DNA from: Solirubrum koreensis | Lineage (GTDB): Bacteria > Bacteroidota > Bacteroidia > Cytophagales > Hymenobacteraceae | Length of the DNA: 64,000 bases | NCBI RefSeq assembly: GCF_039541855.1 | Contig: NZ_BAABHA010000001.1 | Location: forward strand, 62,001 to 126,000 | Direction: 5' to 3' | Shown: positions 9,301-17,081 of the stretch, piece after piece | Numbering within the stretch: position 1 is the first letter of the stretch | Layout of the letters: the number at the start of each line of letters is the position of its first letter | Notes under the pieces: generated by a model | The model's input: the letters and a program-made list of their open reading frames with translations, nothing else | Told to the model about the DNA's origin: nothing | Databases searched by the model: none | Translations under genes and position numbers: made by a program

Positions 9301-10278
9301 GCCTGCTGTGTTCAGCGTGCCGCCTTCCATGATGTAGGCAGAGCTTGCCCCGAAGGCAAGGGAGTTGCCGCTGCTGCTGCCCACGTTAAACGTGCCCGCC
9401 GAAATACGCAGCAAGCCGTTAACCGTAGGGGAGCCTGTTTGCGCGACTACGGTGTAGTTGGGGTTGTTCAGCCAGAAGCTGCCGGTAGCCGGAATCACGT
9501 AGGCCGCAGCGTTACCAAATACCCGGGCGCTGATGGTGGCCGTACCCGAAATTTTCAGGGTGCCGGTCATGTCGTCGGCGGCGGGGGTGGCGGTGGTGCG
9601 GGTGAGCAGGAAGCCCTGCAGATCAGGAGCGCCGCCCTGCACGGTGAAGGCCGGCAGGTTCATGTCCACCACGTCGTCGCGCACTGCTTTGGCCAGGGTT
9701 ACCGACTGCAGGTCGGTAGTACCTGTGCCGGTAAAAGTCACGTCGCCGGGGCCGGTAAAGCGCAGGCTCGAGCCGATGGCGCTGCTTGCGCTCAGGTCCA
9801 GCGTGCCGTTGTTGGTCACGCTGCCGGCCACTTGCAGGGTGTAGCCCGTGGTAGCCGAGGTCAGCAGGGAGCCGGCGGTAGCTACGGTAAGGGAAGCACA
9901 GCTGGCGGCCACGTCCAGCGTTACCGTGGCGCCACCTACGATGGTAACGTCATCGGCGGCGGTAGGAACCACGCCGCCGGTCCAGGTTGCCGCGTCGCTC
10001 CAGTTGCCGCCGGTGGCGGTGGAGCTAATAGCCGCCTGAATGCCACGCCGGGCTACCCGCGGTGCACGCACGGTTGCGGCCGCGCGCGGGGTAGCTTGCT
10101 GCGGCGCCGACAAAGCCGGGCTGGCAGACACCTCCGTGGTGTACACGGCCGGGCGTTGTTGCGCCTGCGTATTCATTAACGGTAATAGGCCCAGTGCGGC
10201 CAGCAGCCAGGGCCGCCCGCCAGAAGTCCGTAAACCAGACGTTACCCGTGTTCGGGTAGCACGTAAAAAGTTGGTCAT
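6358..10278 (-). CDS. Large T9SS-secreted repeat protein
   Basis: A 1306-residue secreted protein with no recognisable catalytic site. A signal-type N-terminus (LAALGLLPLMNTQAQ) is followed by a long Gly/Thr/Asn-rich region (about 85-800) suggestive of a beta-helix. It begins with GGNWSDAATWTGGVVPTA, a motif I associate with Bacteroidota surface proteins. Four copies of an approximately 80-residue module (about 809-1136) follow, each holding a YC motif, G(T/V)FSST(T/S)GL, ID/LNATTGAI and PGTYTVT. An Ig-like module then ends in a type A T9SS sorting domain (about 1219-1306, with VFPNPTRDG and final GGTDTRRIVRE). The last roughly 250 residues are nearly the same as those of the next gene upstream. 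An adhesin or matrix role is possible but not shown. Confidence 0.85.
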   Translation of the reverse strand: MTNFLRATRTRVTSGLRTSGGRPWLLAALGLLPLMNTQAQQRPAVYTTEVSASPALSAPQQATPRAAATVRAPRVARRGIQAAISSTATGGNWSDAATWTGGVVPTAADDVTIVGGATVTLDVAASCASLTVATAGSLLTSATTGYTLQVAGSVTNNGTLDLSASSAIGSSLRFTGPGDVTFTGTGTTDLQSVTLAKAVRDDVVDMNLPAFTVQGGAPDLQGFLLTRTTATPAADDMTGTLKISGTATISARVFGNAAAYVIPATGSFWLNNPNYTVVAQTGSPTVNGLLRISAGTFNVGSSSGNSLAFGASSAYIMEGGTLNTAGRFTNFTGAATVSGTMTFLMSGGTLNVSTVGNASATPSFGVNGATTISGGSINLVQRSTNAAPLDYYVAGNYTFTGGTLNVGTAATATNFDFRIRGNAPNITIDNTNNAKSALLAGQTNPFGTVLINTGATLNLNGAILLQLGAAITNNGTLTGTATGSRLYFQGSVAQSIGGTGTVTSPLVQITFQNSGPGVTLGMPIVTRNVAMFRGNVINANNLTLQSTSTALAVVSFGLNAPTASAGSFDVAPTFDITSSGLYLIYNPELAARTTGTEVPPSRTVYFLDINNPQGITLAGGDLTVNGASSTASTLTLTAGIVTTSAASKLIIGKAAAVLPTGSATSYVKGPLGITVNSATAVSRTFAVGDATGWRPVVVGGITNTADQTYTATVIAGATGGTGAQLALNPTRYVRLENTANLPATATVQLSYGADDTSVNATTAVVAQAPTATGTYVSRGGAPVTTPITGIVSTQNIVPGNDFFVLAAPSACNAAFTYASATYCTTGTNPTPTITGDANGVFSSTTGLTIDAATGAIALATSTPGTYTVTYTAPGTCTATATVTITAPATAGFSYAATSYCTSATATATPTLTTGATAGTFSSTTGLTIDATTGAITPSTSTPGTYTVTNTVAASGGCAAVTATATVTITAPATAAFSYANATYCTTATAAVAPSLATGATAGTFSSTSGLTIDAATGAITPSTSTPGTYTVTNTVAASGACAAVTATATVTITAPATAGFSYPATASYCAGGTNTVTPALATGASAGTFSSTTGLTLNATTGAITLATSVAGTYTVTNTVAASGGCAAVTATATVTVNPTPARPTVTVQYTTPGTAILTSSSATGNQWLLNGAPIAGATGQTYTALGNTQPGAYTVVVTGTGGCASQASLPLTVTATQKPLAGSSLSVFPNPTRDGRLTVELSGYRKLAELTVLDATGRVVYRSEVKPNANGFTQQAVDLSSLPRGMYVLRLVTEGGTDTRRIVRE
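6875..7848 (-). repeat. Four tandem copies of an ~80-codon extracellular module
   Basis: Within the T9SS gene, four in-frame units of about 240-255 bp repeat with high similarity at both protein and DNA level. Blocks such as the codons for ASGGCAAVTATATVTI recur almost unchanged. Boundaries are approximate. Two further units of the same family occur in the neighbouring pectinesterase gene. Confidence 0.85.
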
Positions 10279-10610
10279 ATAAAAAAAGTGAAGGGGAATG
10301 AAGTCATGCGAAGGCCGCTTCGGTCGTTTTACGGAGAGAAGCCATGAAAAGAGTCAGGAATTGAAGCCGATGCAGCTCAGGGCAGCAGTCAGAAGAAGAT
10401 ATAGCAAGACAGAATCAAGAGAGTTGAACTATAAGGGCACTAAAGTTGGCGAAAAACGCCGTCGCATTTCATAAAAGCAGTGAATAATTGCATCTATTTT
10501 CGAGAAACTGAAGCACAGCCACGCTGCGGCCGAATCCAGCTCCGGCAGCTGCAGCAACAACAAGTGGCCCCGATCTGGCTACGTATATGCCCGGCTGTCT
10601 GGTAGAAACA
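10279..10610. other. Leader/promoter region of the T9SS repeat protein
   Basis: About 330 bases, more AT-rich than the flanking genes, between two same-strand genes. It must carry the promoter for the gene starting at 10278 because a terminator closes the upstream gene. No exact TAnnTTTG element is visible on the minus strand, so the promoter cannot be placed. Confidence 0.4.
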
Positions 10611-10647
10611 AACACGCCCCGCTGGCAGAGCCGGCGGGGCGTGTTTT
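10611..10647 (-). terminator. Intrinsic terminator of the pectinesterase gene
   Basis: Stem AACACGCCCCGCTGG / CCGGCGGGGCGTGTT (one T-G wobble) with loop CAGAG. It is bordered by A-rich and T-rich tracts and could act in both directions. It lies 20 bases past the stop at 10667. Confidence 0.85.
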
Positions 10648-10666
10648 CAAGCGGCGTAACGTGGGT

Positions 10667-13600
10667 TTACTCGCGTACGATACGGCGAGTGTCCGTGCCA
10701 CCCTCGGTGGTCAGGCGCAGCAGGTACATGCCAGCCGGCTGGGCCGAGAGGTCCACCGCTGCGGCCACCTGTCCGGCCGCAATGGACTGGCGGAGCACCA
10801 CCTGGCCCACGGTGTTGAGCACCGTCAGCTGCGCGGCTTTGCGGTAGCCGCTCAGCTCCACGGTGACCTTGCCGTCGCGGGTGGGGTTGGGGAATACCTG
10901 CAGGCTCGTGCCGGCCAGCGGCTTGGCCGTAGCCGTGACGGTGAGCGGCAGCGAAGCCTGCGAGGTGCAGCCGGAGGCGTTGGTCACCACCACGGTGTAG
11001 GCGCCGGGCTGGGTGCCGCCCGGGGCCGTGTAGGTGGGGCCGGTGGCGTCGGCAATGGGCGCGCCGTTCAGCAGCCACTGGTTGCCCGTGGCGGCCGAGC
11101 TGGTCAAAATGGCCGTGCCCGGCGTGGTGTACTGCACGCTCACCGTCGGGCGCGCCGGCGTGGCCAGGATCGTCACCGTGGCCGTGGCCGTGACGGCCGC
11201 GCAGCCACTCGAGGCGGCCACCGTGTTGGTCACGGTGTAGGTGCCGGGGGTAGAGGTCGATGGCGTAATAGCGCCTGTGGTGGCGTTGAGCGTCAACCCG
11301 GTCGTCGAGGAGAACGTGCCGGCCGTAGCGCCCGCACCCAGCGTAGCCGGGGTCGTAGCCGGGGCGGAGGTACAGTAGCTAGCCGGCGTGCCGTAGCTGA
11401 AGCCGGCCGTAGCTGGCGCCGTAATCGTTACCGTAGCGGTGCTACTGCAAGTGGCACTGGCGTTATAGGTTACGGTGTAGCTGCCGGGCGTGGAGGCGCT
11501 CAGGTTGATGGCCCCCGTGGTAGCGTTCAGGCTTAGGCCGGTGGTAGAGGCAAAGGTGCCGCCCGTCGTGCCCGTAATCGTCGGCGTCGGGTTCGTGCCG
11601 CTGACGCAGTAAGCGTTGCCCGAGTAAGCAAAGGCGGCGTTGCAGGCGGCTGGGGTCAGATCTTCGCCTTTGGCCACCACGTTGCGCAGCATGGCGTAAC
11701 GGCCCGTGCTGGAGCTACCGCAGCTGAAGTACAAACGAATGGTTACCGTTTGACCGGCCGCGAGCGTGACGCCCGTAGCGCCAGCCAAGGCCAGGCGGTA
11801 AGTGTTGGTGGGGCCACCAGTTTGGTTTGCCAGCAGAATGGGCGTGGTGAAACCGCCGTTGGCCGTACTCAGCAAACCGCCTGCCGGGCCCCGACCACCG
11901 GTTACATCGGCCGAGTCGGCTACAAAGCCGCTGAGCGAGTACACTACTGCCAGCTTGGTGTTGCTGGCCGTGTTGTAGAAAGCCGACGTCAGCAGCAGTG
12001 AATCGAGGCGCAGGCTGCGGCCGGCCGCGGCCGTTACCGTGAACTGCTCGTAAAACTTGCGGCTGAGGTTGCCCCCAGGGCCACCAACAGCTGTACCCCA
12101 CGAACCGTCGCCGTTGGCGGTGGTTCCGAAAGCCTGGCCAAACTTGGCCGAGTACGCCCGGATAGCGGGTACGGTAGTGCCGTTCGAAACGTAGAGGTTG
12201 CGCAGCACCGAGGTGCTGGCCGTTACGGCAGACGAGCGCACGGCCACGCTGTCCTGGTTGTTAACCGTCATGGGCCACCACTGCAGCACTTCGGAAACCG
12301 CGGCTTGCGTGTTCACTTTCGTGCCCGTTACAGCTACGTTGGCTACCGGGGCGCCGGCGCTGGTGTGGGTAATGTTGCCGGCGTAAGTGCCGGCCGTGGC
12401 CGCGTTCAAACGCACGCTCACGGTGGTGGCGGCCACGGTGTTGCTGCTTGGGGTAAGCACAATCGGCGCGCTCGACCACGTAGTGCCGCCGTTAATCGAA
12501 ATTTCGTAGTTGGCGGGCGGGGTAATGGTCAGGTCGGCGGTTAGGTTAACGGCCGAAACGTTGTAGGTCTGCACCCCCGAAGTGCCGGTTTGGTACTGCG
12601 CGAAAGCGCCCAAAGTACCCGTGGTGGTAATGGTGGGCGCGCTCGAAACCTGAACGGTTTCGGTGGTGTGGGTGGCGTAACCAGCTTTGGATGCGCGCAG
12701 GTAATAGTAGTAAATGCTGCCAGCGGGCGGCAGCGCATCGGTCAGCTGGAAGTTGTACGTCGAGTCGTTCTGGGCCGTCAGCTCGCTCAGCTTGCTGAAC
12801 GTGGTGTTGTCGGTGGAGCGAAACAGCTCGTACTTCACTTGGTTAATGGCCCAGCTGATGTTCCAGTTCAAGGTGCTTTGGGTGGCGCCTTTGGTGGCGC
12901 GGAAGTTCGATACGGCAATTTCCGCGGCGGCATTGCCGCAGAAGCCCGCCGAAACGGCACAAGGGTCCCAGTTACCCAGCACGTTAGCGCGGGTGTACGC
13001 GGCGGTATCGGCCGGGGTGAGCTGTTGCGACCAGGCTACGCGCTGGCTTACGTTCAGCAGGTTGCCGCTGAAAGTGCGGCTCTGGAATTCGGCATAGGTA
13101 ATCAGGCTGGTGTTGGTGCCCGCGTCCCAGGTGCTCCAGCCCGCGGGGGCAATCAGGCCAGCGCCCATCTGCGACTTCAGAAACACGGTTTTGTTGGCGG
13201 CCAGCGGCGAACTGCCGGTGGAGTTCTGCCAGGGCCGACCCAGCACGTACTGCGTGCCGCCGGTGTTGGCCGGTAGCCTGGTGTTGCGGAACACGTAGCC
13301 GTAGGTTTGGCCGGCCGGCGTGTTAGCCGCCGTGATGTACGACGAGCCCGCCGAGGTACGCGTTTTGGCGTACACCACGCAGTTCTCGAACAAGGCCACC
13401 GAGCTGCCAAAGATGAAATCCACGTTGCCGTCGATGTAGCAACTGCGGAAGTAGTGGCGCGGCGTGCCCGAGCCCTTGGTGTAGAGCGTGTCCTGGTTGC
13501 CCAGGAAACGGCAGTTGTAGAAAGCAGCGCGGTCGGCGTTTAAGAGCACCGCCACGGCCTGCGAACCATCACCGAAGGAGTTTTCGAAGGTGATGTTCAG

Positions 13601-14002
13601 GGCTGAAAAATCTGTGGCGTTTACCGTAAAGCTAGCCGAGTTCTGGGTACCAATGGTACCGCCACCGGGCAGCGGCGTGCTGGCGCCATCGTCGTAGGTA
13701 AGGATGGTGTTGGCCACGCTTTCGCCGATAATCTGTAAAAACGGCTTGCTCGAGGGAACATTGATTTTCTCTTTGTAGCGGCCGTTTTTGATGTAAATGG
13801 TGAACGGCGTGGTGCGGCCCGTGGGCGCGGCGTTAATAGCGGCTTGCACGGTGGTGTGGTCACCGGTGCCGTCCTTGGCCACGGTCAGGTCGTAGGCGAA
13901 AAGCGGCGCGCCGAAAACCGACGTCAGCAGCACCAGGCACAGCGTTAGCCAGGACCAGCGCAAGGCGTTTGTTCGCCGAAATTGCGTAAAAGTTTGATGC
14001 AT
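10667..14002 (-). CDS. Secreted pectinesterase (CE8) with T9SS sorting domain
   Basis: An 1111-residue multidomain enzyme. The signal peptide is residues 1-36 (ending PLFA). The pectin methylesterase beta-helix domain (about 37-330) carries the catalytic set: Q148 in QAV, D171 in GNQDTLY, D195 in DGNVDFIFG and R256 in LGRPW, matching the CE8 active site that de-esterifies pectin. A fibronectin-like region (about 355-570), a beta-sandwich (about 580-790), two copies of the ~80-residue module also found in the next gene, an Ig-like module and a type A T9SS sorting domain ending GGTDTRRIVRE follow. It should be exported and surface-anchored or released to act on plant cell-wall pectin. No pectate lyase is encoded nearby, so it is not part of an obvious pectin cluster here. 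Confidence 0.93.
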   Translation of the reverse strand: MHQTFTQFRRTNALRWSWLTLCLVLLTSVFGAPLFAYDLTVAKDGTGDHTTVQAAINAAPTGRTTPFTIYIKNGRYKEKINVPSSKPFLQIIGESVANTILTYDDGASTPLPGGGTIGTQNSASFTVNATDFSALNITFENSFGDGSQAVAVLLNADRAAFYNCRFLGNQDTLYTKGSGTPRHYFRSCYIDGNVDFIFGSSVALFENCVVYAKTRTSAGSSYITAANTPAGQTYGYVFRNTRLPANTGGTQYVLGRPWQNSTGSSPLAANKTVFLKSQMGAGLIAPAGWSTWDAGTNTSLITYAEFQSRTFSGNLLNVSQRVAWSQQLTPADTAAYTRANVLGNWDPCAVSAGFCGNAAAEIAVSNFRATKGATQSTLNWNISWAINQVKYELFRSTDNTTFSKLSELTAQNDSTYNFQLTDALPPAGSIYYYYLRASKAGYATHTTETVQVSSAPTITTTGTLGAFAQYQTGTSGVQTYNVSAVNLTADLTITPPANYEISINGGTTWSSAPIVLTPSSNTVAATTVSVRLNAATAGTYAGNITHTSAGAPVANVAVTGTKVNTQAAVSEVLQWWPMTVNNQDSVAVRSSAVTASTSVLRNLYVSNGTTVPAIRAYSAKFGQAFGTTANGDGSWGTAVGGPGGNLSRKFYEQFTVTAAAGRSLRLDSLLLTSAFYNTASNTKLAVVYSLSGFVADSADVTGGRGPAGGLLSTANGGFTTPILLANQTGGPTNTYRLALAGATGVTLAAGQTVTIRLYFSCGSSSTGRYAMLRNVVAKGEDLTPAACNAAFAYSGNAYCVSGTNPTPTITGTTGGTFASTTGLSLNATTGAINLSASTPGSYTVTYNASATCSSTATVTITAPATAGFSYGTPASYCTSAPATTPATLGAGATAGTFSSTTGLTLNATTGAITPSTSTPGTYTVTNTVAASSGCAAVTATATVTILATPARPTVSVQYTTPGTAILTSSAATGNQWLLNGAPIADATGPTYTAPGGTQPGAYTVVVTNASGCTSQASLPLTVTATAKPLAGTSLQVFPNPTRDGKVTVELSGYRKAAQLTVLNTVGQVVLRQSIAAGQVAAAVDLSAQPAGMYLLRLTTEGGTDTRRIVRE
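11170..11645 (-). repeat. Two copies of the shared ~80-codon module
   Basis: Two in-frame units of the same module seen at 6875-7848. Some stretches are identical at the nucleotide level between the two genes, for instance around 6986-7026 and 11285-11325. This suggests recent duplication or gene conversion. Confidence 0.8.
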
Positions 14003-14269
14003 GGAGGGGAGGGTTGCGGGTTAGAATGACTTGAATATTAGTCCTATAAACCGGCCTCCAACGCCTGAAAGAGCGCCTTTATTTGCGCAAACGATGCCGG
14101 GAACGTTGCCAGTCGCAGTTCTGCAAACACCACCGAAGCGCCCCCGCAAACATGGCATGGCCACCGCAACGAGCGTGGCATGCCAACCGCAAAAGCTGAA
14201 ATCGAAGCATTGGCCTGCCCGAAACCATGGCTACCTTGCGTTCATTTTATTGCCGTTACAACGACTCCA

Positions 14270-14791
14270 ATGTTGAAGCATTCAGTCTTCTTGGCCTTTT
14301 GCCTGTTGCTATCTGTCAGCGCGTTTTCGCAAGCTCCCGATTCGGTAAAAACGACTGTATCGGCCCCGGCTGCTAAACCCGGCACCGTTGCCAAACGAAC
14401 CTTCAAGCAGGAAATGCTGGCGCGCTACGGGCAGAAAGACACCGCCGTGGCCATCATCAACCTGTTTGCTAAACGCCAGGGCGGCGGCGCGGCGTGGCTC
14501 GTAACATCGGGCATTGCCACCGTGCGCGGGTACGCCGCGTCGCGCGGGGCCAACCAACGGAGCATCAACGGAGTGGTGGTAGATGAGTCCGACGCTAACC
14601 CCGCGCCGGTGTTTATCATTGGAGGCTTGGCGGCGGGCTACGGCGTGAGCAAGCTGGTGCGCTTCAGCAACGGCCGTTTGGAGGAAACCCTCACGAGCTA
14701 CGCCGCAGGGAAGCCGTTACCAACCTGGGTGCGGCGCCGGCTGAAGCCGAAGTTCTTTCAGGCTCCTCGCCGCTACAACGAGCGGAAGTAG
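14270..14791 (+). CDS. Small secreted protein of unknown family, paralogue 1
   Basis: A 173-residue protein I do not recognise. The start at 14270 is preferred over the longer open frame (14180) because it begins a textbook signal peptide (MLKHSVFLAF, cleaving after SAFSQ near residue 18). The mature part has a basic, coiled middle and a Gly-rich, partly hydrophobic segment. The C-terminal signature GVSKLVRFSN then L-x(3)-Y-x(2)-GKPLP-x(2)-VRRRLKPKFF is shared with the gene at 15025. Both also share an N-L-F-x-K-R motif ahead of a Gly pair. The two genes are tandem, same strand, 233 bases apart. Two weak hydrophobic stretches hint at membrane association. No function is assigned. Confidence 0.75.
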   Translation: MLKHSVFLAFCLLLSVSAFSQAPDSVKTTVSAPAAKPGTVAKRTFKQEMLARYGQKDTAVAIINLFAKRQGGGAAWLVTSGIATVRGYAASRGANQRSINGVVVDESDANPAPVFIIGGLAAGYGVSKLVRFSNGRLEETLTSYAAGKPLPTWVRRRLKPKFFQAPRRYNERK

Positions 14792-14974
14792 CAACGGCAG
14801 GCCGCGCGTCGGGCCCGAAACACCGCCGGTATGCAGCCAGCGCGGTTTCGGGGTTTATCGAGGGTTATGGAGGCCTGCAGGGAGTTGATAGTTTACCGAG
14901 GCCCCGGCCGTGCTGGCCGAACCGAACAATAAGCACCGAAAAGGCGTTAGGGGCGGGAAAGAAAGCCCCCACCG

Positions 14975-15008
14975 GTTGGCGGAGCAGGCGCTATCTTGCT
15001 CCGCCAAC
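14975..15008 (+). promoter_or_regulatory. Perfect 12-bp inverted repeat in the leader of paralogue 2
   Basis: GTTGGCGGAGCA and TGCTCCGCCAAC are perfect complements separated by 10 bases, ending 16 bases before the start codon at 15025. No T-run follows on the + strand, so it is not a standard terminator. It could be an mRNA leader hairpin hiding the start region, or an operator. Confidence 0.5.
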
Positions 15009-15024
15009 TCCATCCCGATCCTCC

Positions 15025-15456
15025 ATGCGCAAGCATATCCTGATAGTTGCTTTACTAACCATGCCCGCTGCGGGAGCGTGGGCCCAAAGCACCCCGGTCC
15101 TGCCCGAAGCGCCGGTTCCGCCGCCGGCCGTGGCTGCCATGACGCCGCCCCGCGTCGCCCCCGATTCCATCGACGCCGTGCGCAACCTGTTCCGCAAGCG
15201 CCGCAACGGCGGCACGGCGTTTACCGCCGTGGGCTCGTTGGTGCTGTTGCGCGGCGTCCTCACCGATAACGAGGACACCGGCATCGGCCCCTCGGCCGTT
15301 GTGGCGGCGCCTTTGCTGGCGGTGGGCCTGTCCAAGCTCGTGCGCTTCGGCAGCAAAAAAGAAGAAGCTTACATCAAAGCCTACCAGCAGGGGCGGCCGC
15401 TGCCCAAAGCCGTGCGGCGGCGCTTGCAGCCCGACTACTTCCGCCCGGTTCGGTAG
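15025..15456 (+). CDS. Small secreted protein of unknown family, paralogue 2
   Basis: A 143-residue protein with a signal peptide (1-21, ending AGAWAQ), a short Pro-rich linker (PVLPEAPVPPP) and a core shared with the upstream paralogue at 14270. The shared points are NLFRKRRNGG, then VGLSKLVRFGSKK, then AYQQGRPLPKAVRRRLQPDYF. It is shorter because the middle insertion of the first copy is missing. Conservation is concentrated in the C-terminal GRPLP...VRRRLxP block, which is likely the functional part. A 12-bp perfect hairpin precedes the start and an intrinsic terminator follows the stop by 18 bases, so it may be transcribed as its own unit. I do not recognise the family. Confidence 0.75.
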   Translation: MRKHILIVALLTMPAAGAWAQSTPVLPEAPVPPPAVAAMTPPRVAPDSIDAVRNLFRKRRNGGTAFTAVGSLVLLRGVLTDNEDTGIGPSAVVAAPLLAVGLSKLVRFGSKKEEAYIKAYQQGRPLPKAVRRRLQPDYFRPVR

Positions 15457-15474
15457 TTCGGGGCCGATCCTATT

Positions 15475-15511
15475 AAAACGCCCCGCTGGCAGAGAGTCAG
15501 CGGGGCGTTTT
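15475..15511 (+). terminator. Intrinsic terminator after paralogue 2
   Basis: AAAACGCCCCGCT...AGCGGGGCGTTTT forms a long GC stem with A and T tracts on either side, starting 18 bases past the stop at 15456. Confidence 0.85.
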
Positions 15512-15836
15512 CGTGTCAATGAATCAGATTTTATGCCTGAAGCCGCGTTCCTGTTTTGGTTGGAATTAGCTTGAAAGAACAACGAAAAGAGCCAGTAAGC
15601 CCTTTTTTGAACTGGAAAGGAACCAAGGCGAAACGCACCGCATCAGCTCGGCAAGCAGTGACCTGCCTCTGCTTTGTTAAGTCGATCTGTCGTCGAACGC
15701 GGCTTACTAAACGGTACCCCAGGTGCACGGCTCGGTGTCGGATCTTAAGCCGTTCAACCTGCCTGCCGTTGGAAGGTTTGCCGCACACCGGCTGCCGACC
15801 AGAACAGCGCATTGCCCGGGCTGGGCCGGGTCGCTG
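15512..15836. other. Intergenic region upstream of the TsaC/Sua5 gene
   Basis: About 325 bases with no convincing gene. An open frame runs through from 15723 into the downstream gene, but it crosses the predicted promoter and has no homology-like features before 15885. Confidence 0.45.
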
Positions 15837-15844
15837 TACCTTTG
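15837..15844 (+). promoter_or_regulatory. Bacteroidota-type -7 promoter element (TACCTTTG)
   Basis: An exact match to the TAnnTTTG -7 consensus, 40 bases before the start codon at 15885. An ATTG at 15811-15814 could serve as the -33 element with slightly long spacing (22 bases). This placement supports the 15885 start over longer upstream frames. Confidence 0.55.
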
Positions 15845-15884
15845 CCCGGTGCTCCGACCGCCCGGAGCCGCTTCGTTTTGCGCC

Positions 15885-16868
15885 ATGAACACGCTGCTGG
15901 GTACCGATCTGAACCACGCCGCCGCCCTGTTGCAGGCCGGTGAGCTGGTGGCCATTCCCACCGAAACGGTATACGGGCTGGCCGGTAACGGCCTGCGCGA
16001 GGAAAGCCTGCGCCGCATTTTCGTCGTGAAGGGCCGGCCGCTAAGCAACCCGCTGATTCTCCACTTTGCCAGCGCCGCGCACCTGGCTGGCTATGTGCGT
16101 CCCGAAGCCGTGCCGGCCGCCGCCCACACCTTGCTGGCGGCCTTCAGTCCCGGTCCGCTCACGCTGCTGCTGCCCCGCGAGCCGGCCGTGGTGCCCGATA
16201 TGGTTACGGCCGGCCTGCCCGATGTGGCCGTGCGCATTCCGGCTCACCCATTAGTGCAGGAGCTGCTGGCCCGCCTCGATTTTCCGCTGGCCGCGCCCTC
16301 GGCCAATCCGTTCGGCTACATCAGCCCCACCCTGCCCGAGCACGTGCAGCGCCAGCTGGGGGGCAAGATTCCATATATCCTCGACGGCGGCCCTTGCCAG
16401 GAGGGCATCGAAAGCACGGTGGTGGGTTTCGGGCCGGCTGGGGAGCCGGTGGTATACCGACCGGGAGCTATTTCGCTGGAAATGCTCCGGGCGGTGGTAC
16501 CCGGCACGCGCCTGCGGACTGCCGCCGAGAAAGAGCAGCGCGCCGCCAGCCCCGGCTTGTTGCCCTTTCACTATTCGCCGCACACGCCGCTGCAGCTCTT
16601 CGGTCCCGGCCTGGCAGCGGTACCCGCCTTCGACCCCGCCACCACCGGCGCCCTCACCCTGCGCGAGCCGGTGCCGGGCCTGCCCGAGGCGCAGCAGGTG
16701 GTGCTCAGCCCCGGCCGCGGCAACCTGGCCGAAGCCGCCCATGGCCTTTACGCCGCCCTGCACCGCCTCGACGGGCTGGGCCTGCAACAACTGCTGGCCG
16801 AACGTCTGCCGAATACCGGCCTGGGTGTGGCGCTTAACGAACGACTGGAGAAGGCAGCAGCGCGGTAG
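15885..16868 (+). CDS. sua5: L-threonylcarbamoyladenylate synthase (Sua5/YwlC type)
   Basis: A 327-residue enzyme that makes threonylcarbamoyl-AMP from threonine, bicarbonate and ATP for the universal t6A37 tRNA modification. The N-terminal YrdC domain (1-about 200) has VAIPTETVYGLAGNG (22-36), KGRP (49-52) and the SNPL segment (54-57) that bind ATP and threonine. The extra C-terminal Sua5 domain (about 230-327) makes it the long form rather than the short TsaC. The start at 15885 fits both the domain edge and the promoter element just upstream. It is monocistronic and cytoplasmic, with the next gene starting 213 bases downstream. Its partners TsaD and TsaB are not in this window. Confidence 0.93.
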   Translation: MNTLLGTDLNHAAALLQAGELVAIPTETVYGLAGNGLREESLRRIFVVKGRPLSNPLILHFASAAHLAGYVRPEAVPAAAHTLLAAFSPGPLTLLLPREPAVVPDMVTAGLPDVAVRIPAHPLVQELLARLDFPLAAPSANPFGYISPTLPEHVQRQLGGKIPYILDGGPCQEGIESTVVGFGPAGEPVVYRPGAISLEMLRAVVPGTRLRTAAEKEQRAASPGLLPFHYSPHTPLQLFGPGLAAVPAFDPATTGALTLREPVPGLPEAQQVVLSPGRGNLAEAAHGLYAALHRLDGLGLQQLLAERLPNTGLGVALNERLEKAAAR

Positions 16869-17081
16869 CCAAAGTGCAAAAAACGCCGCCAATCGTTTGC
16901 TGGAAAAAGCGGCCAACACGGGCCTGCCGGCTGCGGAACGGGTTGGCCCCAGGGGCGGAGCCGCCAGCCGATGCGAACTTATAACAGCCGGTAGGGTTAT
17001 TGACCCGATCTGCGGGGCAGCGGGTCCGATGGGGCCCGCCCGCGAAACATGGTATTTCCCTAACCCCCGGTACAACAACAG

